Shown: in pieces, positions 16,398-24,291 of the stretch
Layout: every line of letters begins with the position of its first letter
Numbering within the stretch: the stretch's first letter is position 1
NCBI GenBank assembly: GCA_034432655.1
Contig: DAOUBP010000155.1
Coordinates: 1 to 51,742 of the forward strand
Source: DAOUBP01 sp034432655
GTDB lineage: Bacteria > Chloroflexota > Anaerolineae > CG2-30-64-16
Length of the DNA stretch: 51,742 bases
Direction: 5' to 3'
Made by a program: the position numbers and the translations under genes
The notes under the pieces: model-generated
Databases searched by the model: none
What the model was told of the DNA's origin: nothing
What the model saw: only the letters and a program-made list of their open reading frames with translations

Positions 16398-17266
16398 CGC
16401 GCCCTCGCTCCAGCCAGCGCTATCCCGCCGGCCGGGCCGCGGCTGACCTTCTCGGAGACGCCTGGTCTGGTGGCCGGGAACCTGGCCACCCCGGTGACGA
16501 AGCCGGGCTTGACCGCCGGCGCGTACTCCAGCTTGCCGTCCCGCAGGAGAAAGACGCGGTCGGCCCAGGCCGCGGACTCCAGGCTATGCGTCACCATCAG
16601 CAGGTTCTTGCCGGCCTGGCGGGTCAGCCGATCGAGCAGCGCCAGCACGGTCTGGCCGGTGGCCTCGTCCAGGTTGCCGGTGGGCTCATCGGCCAGCACC
16701 AGCACAGGGTCATGGGCCAGCGCGCGCGCGATGGCGACGCGTTGCTGCTCGCCGCCGGAGAGCTTATCGGGGAAAGTCCCGGCCCGGTCCAGCAGGCCCA
16801 CCGCGTCCAGCAGCGGCTCAGCCGCCGCGCGCGCGGCCCGGGCCGTTGTCCCGTTCAACTCCAGCGGCAAGGTGACGTTTTCCAGCACGGTCAGGGTGGG
16901 GATCAGGTTGAAGAACTGGAAGATGAAGCCGATCTTCTGGCGGCGGAACAAGGTGCGCTCTCGCTCGCCCAGCGCGGTCAGCTCCAGGCCGTCCAGCCAG
17001 ATCTGGCCGGCGTCCGGCCGGTCAATGCCGCTGACCAGGTTCAGCAGGGTGCTTTTGCCGCTGCCGCTGCGCCCCACCAGCGCCACGAACTCCCCGCGGC
17101 CGAACTCGGCCGAGGCGTTTTCCAGCACGACGCGGCGGCGGTCGCCCTCCTGGTAGGCCTTCGAGAGGCCGGCCAGGCGCAAGAATCCCGGTTCCCGGTC
17201 GGAACCGTCCTCTCGGGCAGGTGTTTTCTGCAAGATCGGCGGATTGTCGTTCCCTGAAGGCTGCAT
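16394..17266 (-). CDS. ABC transporter ATP-binding protein (LolD/MacB type)
   Basis: The ATPase subunit of the FtsX-type exporter shows Walker A GRSGSGKST near residue 70, Q-loop in FIFQFFNLIPTLT, signature LSGGEQQRVAIARAL near residue 165, Walker B VLVLADEPTGNLD and switch His in MVTHS. An unusual 30-residue Gly/Ala/Pro-rich C-terminal tail follows the usual VFLLRDGK ending. The ATG is preceded by GAGGGG. It is the first gene of the operon ATPase-permease-AttH-like protein. The tail has no recognisable domain and reads through into the permease start by an ATGA overlap. Confidence 0.93.
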   Translation of the reverse strand: MQPSGNDNPPILQKTPAREDGSDREPGFLRLAGLSKAYQEGDRRRVVLENASAEFGRGEFVALVGRSGSGKSTLLNLVSGIDRPDAGQIWLDGLELTALGERERTLFRRQKIGFIFQFFNLIPTLTVLENVTLPLELNGTTARAARAAAEPLLDAVGLLDRAGTFPDKLSGGEQQRVAIARALAHDPVLVLADEPTGNLDEATGQTVLALLDRLTRQAGKNLLMVTHSLESAAWADRVFLLRDGKLEYAPAVKPGFVTGVARFPATRPGVSEKVSRGPAGGIALAGARAR

Positions 17267-17388
17267 GCGTCCCCTCGTTTAGATCGCTTACGCCAGATAC
17301 CCTCTGGCTGTCGTTAGTTTCGCGCCGATCCCGCGTGACAGCAGTAAGCCGGACACCGAAAATTAGACAAAGCTTAGACAAAACAAAA

Positions 17389-17422
17389 GTGCCTCTCCCC
17401 GTCGAAGAGCGAGGAGAGGCAC
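17389..17422 (-). terminator. Rho-independent terminator of the Hsp20 operon
   Basis: GTGCCTCTCC (17389-17398) and GGAGAGGCAC (17413-17422) form a 10-bp stem. On the minus strand it is followed by TTTTGTTTTGT. It lies 39 bases after the stop of the downstream Hsp20 gene. Confidence 0.85.
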
Positions 17423-17460
17423 CGCAAAACAGGGGAGGAGCCCTGGTACAGAAACTATCC

Positions 17461-17907
17461 TTACTTGCTGACGACCTGGATCGTCTTGGGCCGGACCGCT
17501 TCGGCCTTGGGGATCGTCAAAGTCAACAGCCCGTTCTCATATTTCGCCTCGGCCTTGTCGGCATCCACCGGGATGTTGATGTTCAAGGTGCGCTGGAACT
17601 TACCGTAGGGCCGTTCCCGCATCACATAATCAACGTTCTCCAGTGGCGCCGGCCGTTCTCCCTTGATGGTCAGGGTATCACCCTCGATGGTGATCTCCAC
17701 ATCCTCGGGCTTGACCCCGGGCATGCTCGCCAGGACGACAATCTCGTTAGGCGTCACGTAGGCGTCCAGCGGCAGCCGGTAAACGCGCTCCTCGGCCACT
17801 TCACGGCGGCGTGCCGGCACAAAAGTGTCCTCGAACAGACGATCCATCGCTTCACGCAACGTAATTGCTTCGCGGAACGGATCCCAGCGGGTCAGCATGT
17901 CCACCAT
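17461..17907 (-). CDS. Small heat shock protein (Hsp20), second gene of the pair
   Basis: This ATP-independent holdase chaperone has 148 residues. The N-terminus WDPFREAITLREAMDRLFED is typical of bacterial class A Hsp20. The alpha-crystallin domain runs from about residue 45 to the end (PGVKPEDVEITIEGDTL, then GKFQRTLNINIP, then YENGLLTLTIPKAE). The C-terminus KTIQVVSK is a short tail without a clear IxI motif. AAGGAG precedes the ATG. It is a paralogue of the gene just upstream and shares its orientation. Confidence 0.95.
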   Translation of the reverse strand: MVDMLTRWDPFREAITLREAMDRLFEDTFVPARRREVAEERVYRLPLDAYVTPNEIVVLASMPGVKPEDVEITIEGDTLTIKGERPAPLENVDYVMRERPYGKFQRTLNINIPVDADKAEAKYENGLLTLTIPKAEAVRPKTIQVVSK

Positions 17908-17938
17908 TTTGAACTCTCCTTCGATAAGATAAACTGGG

Positions 17939-17970
17939 TGCTTCTGCCGGGCGCGCGCCCGGCAGAAGCA
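17939..17970. repeat. Perfect 32-base palindrome between the two Hsp20 genes
   Basis: The 16-base arms TGCTTCTGCCGGGCGC and its reverse complement meet with no loop. There is no T-run. In RNA it forms a very stable hairpin that could protect or partly terminate the bicistronic Hsp20 message. Confidence 0.85.
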
Positions 17971-17995
17971 CGGGCCTGAATGTGTTGTGACAGGT

Positions 17996-18445
17996 TTACT
18001 TGGAGACGATCTTGATCGTCTTGGCTTTCGCGGCCTCGGTCTTGGGCAGCTCCAGGGTCAACACGCCGTTCTCGAAGGTGGCCTTGGCCTTGTCGGCGTT
18101 CACACCGGCCGGCAGGCCCACCTGGCGGCAGAAGCTGCCGTAGCGCCGCTCCTGGCGCAGATAGTTGCGCTTCTCGGTCTTCTCTTCGCTCTTGAACTCG
18201 CCCTTGATCGTCAGCAGATCGCCGGTGATGGTGACTTCAATGTCCTCGGGCTTCAGGCCCGGAACCGAAGCCTTGACGACCAGGTGATCATCGGTCTCGT
18301 ACATATCCACCGGCAGCACTGCGCTGGGCGATTCGCCGAACATCGTGAAGCCGGGCCACAGGAAGCTCTCTTCAAACAGCCGATTCATTGCCTCGCGCAG
18401 GCTCACCAGTTCCCGCGCCGGATCCCAACGTACCAACTCAGCCAT
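17996..18445 (-). CDS. Small heat shock protein (Hsp20), first gene of the pair
   Basis: This chaperone of 149 residues starts MAELVRWDPARELVSLREAMNRLFEE. The alpha-crystallin domain begins near residue 42 (PVDMYETDDHLVVKASVPGLKPEDIEVTI), with FCRQVGLPAGVNADKAKATFENGVLTLELPK in the C-terminal half. It ends KTIKIVSK, almost the same as its neighbour. AAGGAGG precedes the start. I see no CIRCE element in the upstream 180 bases, which are shared with the divergent obgE promoter, so control is not by an obvious HrcA site. Confidence 0.95.
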   Translation of the reverse strand: MAELVRWDPARELVSLREAMNRLFEESFLWPGFTMFGESPSAVLPVDMYETDDHLVVKASVPGLKPEDIEVTITGDLLTIKGEFKSEEKTEKRNYLRQERRYGSFCRQVGLPAGVNADKAKATFENGVLTLELPKTEAAKAKTIKIVSK

Positions 18446-18569
18446 AGCACAACCTCCTTCACTCGTGATGTTTCATTTCAGATTCTGCCCGCAGTGTATG
18501 CACGGCGCGTTAGAAAGGCATTGGATCAATGTTAGAGTTGTGTATGCAGCAGCGCAGCGCGGTAAAGTC

Positions 18570-18598
18570 TTGACAAGGCGCGACTTAGCGTGTATTCT
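18570..18598 (+). promoter_or_regulatory. Sigma70-type promoter of obgE-nadD
   Basis: The -35 TTGACA (18570-18575) and -10 TATTCT (18593-18598) are separated by exactly 17 bases. The start codon of obgE follows 34 bases after the -10 box, with GGAGG between. Confidence 0.8.
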
Positions 18599-18632
18599 GG
18601 CCCGTGGTCACAACGGCCGCTACGGAGGTGGG

Positions 18633-19901
18633 ATGTTTCTCGACGAAGCGAAAATTTATGTGCGGGCAGGCGACGGCGGAAACGGCGTGGTGGCGTTTCG
18701 TCGCGAGGCCCACGTGCCGCGCGGCGGGCCCAGCGGCGGCAGCGGCGGCAAAGGGGGTGATGTATACCTGGAGGCCGATCCGCAGGTCAACACGCTTATC
18801 GCGTTCACCAGACAAACCCATTTCCAGGCCGAACGCGGCGCGCACGGTCGCGGCAAAAACCAGACGGGCGCGCAGGGGGCCGACCTGATCATCAAGGTGC
18901 CGGTGGGCACGGTTGCCTACGAGCTTGAGACCGGCATGCTCGTGGCCGACCTGACCGCGGCCGGCGAACGGGCACTGGTGGCCCGCGGCGGTCGCGGCGG
19001 ACGGGGCAACTGGGCCTTTCGCTCGCCGACCAACCAGGCCCCGCGTATTGCCGAGAACGGCGAGCCGGGCGAGGAGCGCTGGCTGCGGCTGGAGCTGAAA
19101 CTGCTGGCCGATGTGGGCATTATCGGGGTGCCCAACGCCGGCAAGTCCACCCTGCTCAGCCGGATCAGCGCGGCGCGGCCGAAGATAGCCGACTACCCCT
19201 TCACCACCCTGACGCCCAACCTGGGCGTTGCGGTCATAGATCACCAGGATATGGTTTGGGCCGACATCCCCGGCCTGATCGAAGGTGCCCACAGCGGCGC
19301 CGGCCTGGGGCACGCCTTCCTGCGCCACATCGAGCGCACCCGCCTGCTGGTACACCTGCTCAACGGCCTCAGCCCCGACCCCATCGGGGATTACCAGGCC
19401 ATCAACCAGGAGCTGGCGCTGTTCAACCCCTTGTTGGCCGAGAAGCCCCAGATCGTTGTCCTGAACAAGATGGACCTCCCGGAGGTGCGGGCGCGCTGGC
19501 CGGAAGTCGCCCATGAGCTGACGAGGCTGAACGTGGTCGAGCCGTTGGCCATCTCTGCGGTGACAGGCGACGGGGTCACAGAGTTGTTGCGCCGCGCCGC
19601 TGCCATGTTGCGGGAATTGCCCCCGCCACCCCGGCTGGCCGACGTACAGCCCCTGGCACCCTCAGCACACGAAGATGACAAGGCGTTCACCATCACCCGG
19701 GAGCCGGACGGCGCGTGGCGCGTTCATGGCCGGCGCATCGAACGGATCGTGAAGATGACACGCTGGGAGTATTACGACGCCGTGATGCGCTTCCAACGCA
19801 TCCTGGATGCGCTGGGCATCACCGAGGCATTGCGCGCGCACGGCGTGCGCGAGGGCGATACAGTGCGCATCGGCGACAAGGAGCTGGAATGGAGCGACTG
19901 A
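18633..19901 (+). CDS. obgE: GTPase Obg
   Basis: This ribosome-associated GTPase of 422 residues is needed for late 50S assembly and stress control. The glycine-rich Obg domain (residues 2-158) shows MFLDEAKIYVRAGDGGNG and the repeated GG-rich turns. The G domain has G1 GVPNAGKST near 165, G3 DIPGLIEGA and G4 NKMD. The C-terminal OCT domain (about 345-422) is present, as in many Chloroflexota and Firmicutes. I chose the ATG at 18633, 34 bases from the promoter -10 box and with GGAGG at the right distance. A longer upstream reading would run through the promoter. Confidence 0.97.
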   Translation: MFLDEAKIYVRAGDGGNGVVAFRREAHVPRGGPSGGSGGKGGDVYLEADPQVNTLIAFTRQTHFQAERGAHGRGKNQTGAQGADLIIKVPVGTVAYELETGMLVADLTAAGERALVARGGRGGRGNWAFRSPTNQAPRIAENGEPGEERWLRLELKLLADVGIIGVPNAGKSTLLSRISAARPKIADYPFTTLTPNLGVAVIDHQDMVWADIPGLIEGAHSGAGLGHAFLRHIERTRLLVHLLNGLSPDPIGDYQAINQELALFNPLLAEKPQIVVLNKMDLPEVRARWPEVAHELTRLNVVEPLAISAVTGDGVTELLRRAAAMLRELPPPPRLADVQPLAPSAHEDDKAFTITREPDGAWRVHGRRIERIVKMTRWEYYDAVMRFQRILDALGITEALRAHGVREGDTVRIGDKELEWSD

Positions 19902-20587
19902 ACGTGCCGGACGGCGCGCAAGAAGACCCCTGCGGCCCTGGTGTGATGGCCGGCACCCGGCGGGGCCCTGCCTCCGCCACAGGCCTGCGGGTCGGCCTGC
20001 TGGGCGGCACTTTTGATCCTGTGCACATCGGGCACCTGATCCTTGCCGAAGAGGCGCGCGACCAGCTCGACCTCTCGGTGATCTATTTTGTCCCTGCCGG
20101 CGACCCGCCCCACAAGCGGGACCGCCGCCTGACGCCGGTCGCCCATCGCCTGCGGATGGTGGAACTGGCCGTTGCCGACAATCCCCTCTTTCAGGTCTCG
20201 CGCGTCGATGCCGACCGGCCCGGGCCCCACTATACGATAGACATGGTCAACATCTTCAAGGCGCAACTGCCGCCCGGGGGGACACTGTTTTTCCTGATGG
20301 GCTACGATAGCCTGGCAGAGCTGCCTGCCTGGCACGAGCCCCAGGCGCTGGTGGCGGCCTGTCACCTGGTCGCGCTAACCCGCTACAACGTGCCGCTGGA
20401 CTGGGATTACCTGGAGGCCAAACTACCCGGCATTCGACAGCGGATCACGCTGCTGGACATGCCGGAGCTCGAAATCGCCTCACATCACATCCAGGAGCGC
20501 GTGCGCGCCGGCCGCAGCATCCGTTACCTGGTGCCCGACCCCGTCTGCGCCTACATCAGAGAGCACGGACTGTACAGAGCCGAGTGA
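19889..20587 (+). CDS. nadD: Nicotinate-nucleotide adenylyltransferase
   Basis: NadD makes deamido-NAD from nicotinate mononucleotide and ATP. The nucleotidyltransferase signature GLLGGTFDPVHIGHLILAEE carries the (H)xGH motif. PAGDPPHKRDRRLTPVAHRLRM and the C-terminal IASHHIQERVRAG (the ISST.IR-like segment) confirm the family. The ATG at 19889 lies inside the obgE stop region and is preceded by AAGGAG within obgE, giving a coupled obgE-nadD pair. About 30 N-terminal residues before the fold are not conserved, so the start could also be the ATG near 19946. Confidence 0.93.
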   Translation: MERLNVPDGAQEDPCGPGVMAGTRRGPASATGLRVGLLGGTFDPVHIGHLILAEEARDQLDLSVIYFVPAGDPPHKRDRRLTPVAHRLRMVELAVADNPLFQVSRVDADRPGPHYTIDMVNIFKAQLPPGGTLFFLMGYDSLAELPAWHEPQALVAACHLVALTRYNVPLDWDYLEAKLPGIRQRITLLDMPELEIASHHIQERVRAGRSIRYLVPDPVCAYIREHGLYRAE

Positions 20588-20620
20588 GCCGATAAACGAA
20601 CGACGATATTCGCTGATTCG

Positions 20621-22567
20621 CTACTCCACCTGATACGGCACGTTGGTCACCACGATCCCCTGTCTGAAGAGCAACGCCATCCGCAACCAGGTGGCAGTTT
20701 GCGCGTGGAGCAAGTTCTCCCAACGGCGTTTGGGCACAAATTGGGGCACCACCACGGTGATAATCTCGTTGGGTTGGCGGCGCGCTGCGATGTCCTCGAT
20801 ATAACGCAGCAACGGCTCGATCAGCAGGCGATAAGGGGAATCGAGGATCACCAGCCTCACCCCGCGGCCCCACAGGTCCCACTTCTGCTGGATCTTCTCC
20901 ATCTCGGTGGGGTCAATGCAAACATGCACGGCTGTCACATCGCTGGACAGGCTTTGAGCGTAGTTCAGCGCAGCCAGGGTGCCCTGGTGTACGCCACTGA
21001 TGGGCAGGATCACGCGATGGCGTGACACGCGCGGTGGCTCGGCCAGCTTGTCCAGCGACAGGCGCTGAGCCAGATCGCGGTAATGATGGTTGATCTTCGA
21101 GAAGCCCCAGTAGATCACCGGGATCAAGATCAACACCACCCAGGCGCCATGAGCAAACTTGGTTACTGCGAACACCAAAGTGACCACAGCAGTACAGAAC
21201 GCGCCGAAGCTGTTGACCATCATCTTGATCCGCCAGTGGGGATCATACTGCATGGCGGAGCCGTGTTGATGGATCACCTGGCCGTGCGCCATGCGCCCCA
21301 TTCGATACCAGCGTCGGGCCATGCCAACTTGCGCCAGCGTGAAGGACAGGAACACGCCGATGGCATAAAGCGGGATCAAGCCGGTGACGCTGGCGCGAAA
21401 GGCCACGATCAAAAGGCAAGCGATTAACGCCAGGGCAACGATCCCGCGCGAGTACACCAGCCGGCTGCCGCGAAAGGCCAGTTGCCTGGGCAAAAAGCCG
21501 TCCTGTCCCAGAATGGCGCTTAATCGAGGGAAGCCGTTGAAGGAGGTGTTGGCCGCCATAATCAAGATCACCATCGTAGCGGCGATCACCGCCAGATAGG
21601 CTGCCCCGCGACCAGCGAAGATCGTCCGTGCCAACTGCGAGATCACAGTCTCGCTTTCCGACGGGATAACGCCCACAGACCCCGACAGGAAGGTAATGCC
21701 CAGGAACAACGTCGCCAGAATAGCGCCCATCCACAACAATGTGATGCCGGCGTTGCGGCTGCGCGGCTCCCGAAAGGCCGTGATGCCGTTGGAGATGGCC
21801 TCCGTCCCGGTCAGGGCAGTGGTGCCGCTGGAAAAGGCGTGCAGGATCAAGAACAGCGAAATCGGCTGCAGCGCGCCATGGATCTCCAACGGCGGCGGAT
21901 CTATCACCTGGCCCAGCGAACCGGTGAAGTAGCGGAACAGCCCTGTGCCGACAGTGATAAACATCATGACCAGGAAGAAATAGCTGGGCACCGCAAAGGC
22001 TGCGCCCGACTCCCGCACCCCCCGCAAATTGACCACCATCATGAACAGCACCAGGCCAACCGCGATTTCGACCCGAAACGGGAACAGGATCGGAAAGGCC
22101 GATGTGATCTGCGCCACACCGGACGAGATCGAGACCGCCACAGTGAGAATGTAATCGGTCAACAGGGCCGCGCCTGCGATTTTGGCCGCTGAAGTGCCCA
22201 GGTTGTCCAGCGAGACGATGTAGGCCCCGCCGCCGTTGGGATAGGCATGAATGATCTGCTCGTAGGAGAGCACAACGATGGCCAGCAGCCCGACGATGAC
22301 CAGGGAGATAGGAAAGGCAAACTGAAACGCGGCGGTCCCAGCCGCAGCCAGGATGATCAGCATCTCCTGGGTAGCATACGCTGTGGACGAAAGCGCGTCC
22401 GAGGCAAAGACAGCCAGCCCGACGAATTTGCCGATGGTCTGGTGGGGCGCGTCGGCGGTCGGCAACGGCCGGCCGATCAACCAGGTGATGAATGACTGGC
22501 GCGGCGGCGTCTCGGCTACCCGATGTTGTACCGCCACACCGTTCTGATCGTTAAAAACAGACGACAT
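20621..22567 (-). CDS. KimA-like potassium transporter (APC superfamily)
   Basis: This membrane protein of about 648 residues has some 12 helices. It has the KimA/YdaO-type APC core (FASDALSSTAYATQEML, YPNGGGAYIVSLDNLG, SSGTTALTGTEAISNG). The cytoplasmic C-terminal domain (about residues 480-648) begins HRVILPISGVHQGTLAALNYA and resembles a universal-stress-protein fold, which in KimA binds c-di-AMP. The role would be proton-coupled K+ uptake, supported by two divergent RCK genes. I chose the ATG at 22567 because a TATAAT promoter lies at 22634-22662, inside the longer reading from 22669. No ydaO-type riboswitch is apparent in the short leader. Confidence 0.82.
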   Translation of the reverse strand: MSSVFNDQNGVAVQHRVAETPPRQSFITWLIGRPLPTADAPHQTIGKFVGLAVFASDALSSTAYATQEMLIILAAAGTAAFQFAFPISLVIVGLLAIVVLSYEQIIHAYPNGGGAYIVSLDNLGTSAAKIAGAALLTDYILTVAVSISSGVAQITSAFPILFPFRVEIAVGLVLFMMVVNLRGVRESGAAFAVPSYFFLVMMFITVGTGLFRYFTGSLGQVIDPPPLEIHGALQPISLFLILHAFSSGTTALTGTEAISNGITAFREPRSRNAGITLLWMGAILATLFLGITFLSGSVGVIPSESETVISQLARTIFAGRGAAYLAVIAATMVILIMAANTSFNGFPRLSAILGQDGFLPRQLAFRGSRLVYSRGIVALALIACLLIVAFRASVTGLIPLYAIGVFLSFTLAQVGMARRWYRMGRMAHGQVIHQHGSAMQYDPHWRIKMMVNSFGAFCTAVVTLVFAVTKFAHGAWVVLILIPVIYWGFSKINHHYRDLAQRLSLDKLAEPPRVSRHRVILPISGVHQGTLAALNYAQSLSSDVTAVHVCIDPTEMEKIQQKWDLWGRGVRLVILDSPYRLLIEPLLRYIEDIAARRQPNEIITVVVPQFVPKRRWENLLHAQTATWLRMALLFRQGIVVTNVPYQVE

Positions 22568-22633
22568 AGAACGCTCGCGCAGAATATCCGGGAATGACCA
22601 GCCTGCCAGGAAGCTGATTCTGACAACGCTCGC

Positions 22634-22662
22634 ATTATATGCCGACCAGGCCAGAAACCCAA
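22634..22662 (-). promoter_or_regulatory. Promoter of the KimA-like gene
   Basis: On the minus strand, TTGGGT (22662-22657) and a perfect TATAAT (22639-22634) are 17 bases apart. The expected transcript start near 22627 leaves a leader of about 60 bases. Confidence 0.65.
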
Positions 22663-22689
22663 AGTGCATCCCTGTCGAGACAGCTGCAT

Positions 22690-22718
22690 TTGACCATCGG
22701 GGCGAAACGCTGTATGAT
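22690..22718 (+). promoter_or_regulatory. Promoter of the RCK gene pair
   Basis: TTGACC (22690-22695) and TATGAT (22713-22718) are separated by 17 bases. Transcription should start near 22725, so the terminator-like hairpin at 22743-22774 lies inside the leader. Confidence 0.7.
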
Positions 22719-22742
22719 TTTGGTGATCAGGAGATTCTATAG

Positions 22743-22774
22743 GGGGACAGGCAATAGGCCTGTGTCCCTTTTTT
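22743..22774 (+). terminator. Terminator-like hairpin in the leader of the RCK genes
   Basis: GGGACAGGC pairs with GCCTGT-GT-CCC (two-base bulge), followed by six T. It sits between the promoter and the first RCK start, with no gene before it, so it may be an attenuator. Confidence 0.65.
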
Positions 22775-22829
22775 GTTGGCGGCGGTCAAAACAGCCGCCG
22801 GATTTGTAACTGATTGGAGTTGAGAATCT

Positions 22830-23492
22830 ATGAAGGCAATCGTCGTCGGCTGTGGTCGGGTCGGCGCGCAGGTGGCCAATCGCCTGTTTCATAAAGGACA
22901 CGTCGTGACCGTGATTGATATCACAGCCTCGGCTTTCAACAACCTCGTCCCTGAATTCCGCGGCCGCACGCTGGAAGGCGACGTGTTGGCCCAAGACATG
23001 CTGCGCCGCGCCGGTATCCAGGACGCCGATGCGCTGGCAGCAGTCACCAGCTCGGATAGCCTGAACGCAGTGGTGGCCCATCTGGCCCAAGATGAGTTCG
23101 GCGTCCGCAACGTAGTCGCCCGCAATTACGAACCCCGCTATATCGGTCTGTACGAGGCGTTCAATGTCCAGGCGGTCTCCCCCAGCCTGTGGGGCTCGCA
23201 ACGGATAGAAGAAATGCTCTCCGATGTCACGCTGCGGACGGTTTTTTCTGCGGGCAACGGCGAAGTGGAGGTGTATGAGGCGGTGATCCCGCCGCAATGG
23301 CACGGCCGCCGGGTGGGTGAGATCATCAACCACAGCGGGTGCATTCCGATCGCCTACACCCGCGCCGGCCAGGCTTCTATCCCCACTATGGACACCGTGA
23401 TGGAAAAGGGAGACCTGCTGTATCTCAGCGCCACTTTTGACGGCATCGCCTCTCTGCGGCAACGGTTGGCCGCAGCCGGAAAGGAGGCGTGA
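22830..23492 (+). CDS. RCK (TrkA-type) K+ transport regulatory protein, first copy
   Basis: The protein has 220 residues with a single RCK_N domain (residues 1-130) and an RCK_C domain (about 140-212). The Rossmann motif VVGCGRVGAQVANRL with the acidic end of strand 2 (VIDI) fits NAD(H) or nucleotide binding. It is about half the length of classical two-copy TrkA and like KtrA/CglA-size proteins. It would sit on the cytoplasmic side of a K+ channel or transporter. It is followed by a second RCK gene one base after its stop, and no TrkH/KtrB pore gene is in the window. Confidence 0.88.
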   Translation: MKAIVVGCGRVGAQVANRLFHKGHVVTVIDITASAFNNLVPEFRGRTLEGDVLAQDMLRRAGIQDADALAAVTSSDSLNAVVAHLAQDEFGVRNVVARNYEPRYIGLYEAFNVQAVSPSLWGSQRIEEMLSDVTLRTVFSAGNGEVEVYEAVIPPQWHGRRVGEIINHSGCIPIAYTRAGQASIPTMDTVMEKGDLLYLSATFDGIASLRQRLAAAGKEA

Positions 23493-23493
23493 C

Positions 23494-24195
23494 ATGTTCG
23501 TGCTCATCGCAGGCGGCGGTCGCACCGGCGCGCAACTGGCATCCGTGCTGCTGGCCCAAAACCATCAAGTGCGCCTGATCGAGAACCGCAGCGAGGTGTT
23601 GGCGCGCATCCATCACGAGCTGCCCACCGAGGTGATCTACGAGGGGGTACCTACCGACCTGGCCGTGCTGGAGCTGGCCGGAATCCACCAGGCCAATGCC
23701 CTGGCGGCCGTCACCACCAGCGACGCCGACAACCTGGCGCTGTGCTTCGTAGCCCGCCGCAAATACAACGTGCCGCGCACCATCGCCCGGGTGAACAACC
23801 CGCGCACCGCCTGGCTGTTCGACCACAAATTGGGCGTGGACGTGGCGGTCAACCAGGCCTCTATCATGTCCAGCCTCATTGAGGAAGAGATCTCGCTCGG
23901 CGATATGATGACGCTGCTGAAACTGCGCCGCGGCGAGTACTCGCTGGTAGAGGAAAAGATCCCCGCAGGCGCCAGGGCCATCGGCGTGGCCATTAAAGAC
24001 CTGAAACTGCCGGACGAATGCGTGATCGCGGCCATCATCCGCCACGGGGAGATGATCGTCCCGCGCGGCATCACCCGCTTTGAGGTCGGCGACGAGGTGC
24101 TGGCTGTAGTCAGCCGCCAGGCGATGGACGAGCTGGCCGCTCTGTTCGCCAGGCCGGCCAACGACAAGCCCGCCAACATCGGGAAAACTGCGTAA
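23494..24195 (+). CDS. RCK (TrkA-type) K+ transport regulatory protein, second copy
   Basis: This protein of 233 residues is the paralogue of the preceding gene. The Rossmann motif is LIAGGGRTGAQLASVL with Glu closing strand 2 (LIEN). The TTSDADNLALC and RTIARVNNP segments belong to RCK_N. RCK_C starts near residue 140 (EYSLVEEKIPAGARAIG) with IVPRGITRFEVGDEVLAVV. AAGGAGG overlaps the end of the first copy. The two proteins differ in sequence, so a hetero-octameric ring like those of KtrA/TrkA-type gating assemblies is possible. Confidence 0.88.
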   Translation: MFVLIAGGGRTGAQLASVLLAQNHQVRLIENRSEVLARIHHELPTEVIYEGVPTDLAVLELAGIHQANALAAVTTSDADNLALCFVARRKYNVPRTIARVNNPRTAWLFDHKLGVDVAVNQASIMSSLIEEEISLGDMMTLLKLRRGEYSLVEEKIPAGARAIGVAIKDLKLPDECVIAAIIRHGEMIVPRGITRFEVGDEVLAVVSRQAMDELAALFARPANDKPANIGKTA

Positions 24196-24250
24196 GTCCT
24201 ATTACTGACAGAAAAAGAGCCATGATGTACCTTTCCTGCGTACTAAATGA

Positions 24251-24265
24251 CGGTCAAATTGACCG
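24251..24265. promoter_or_regulatory. Small inverted repeat in the sodA leader
   Basis: CGGTCAA-A-TTGACCG, a 7-1-7 palindrome 26 bases before the sodA start. It could be an operator, but no binding protein can be assigned. Confidence 0.35.
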
Positions 24266-24291
24266 CAATCACTTTACAAGGAGAGGTTCTC

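Noticed and set aside
13293..17156. 1287-residue plus-strand ORF opposite the ABC exporter genes
   Set aside because: It runs antisense through three well-supported genes and has the His/Arg/Gln bias typical of a shadow frame.
18345..18632. N-terminal extension of Obg
   Set aside because: It would run through the obgE promoter (18570-18598) and has no similarity to the Obg domain, which begins exactly at MFLDEAKIYVRAG.
22568..22669. N-terminal extension of the KimA-like protein
   Set aside because: A TATAAT promoter lies within it and the residues are not conserved in the family.
22568..22829. c-di-AMP (ydaO) riboswitch between the KimA-like and RCK genes
   Set aside because: The KimA leader is only about 60 bases, and the RCK leader has a simple terminator and lacks the two-fold pseudosymmetric core of the ydaO class.
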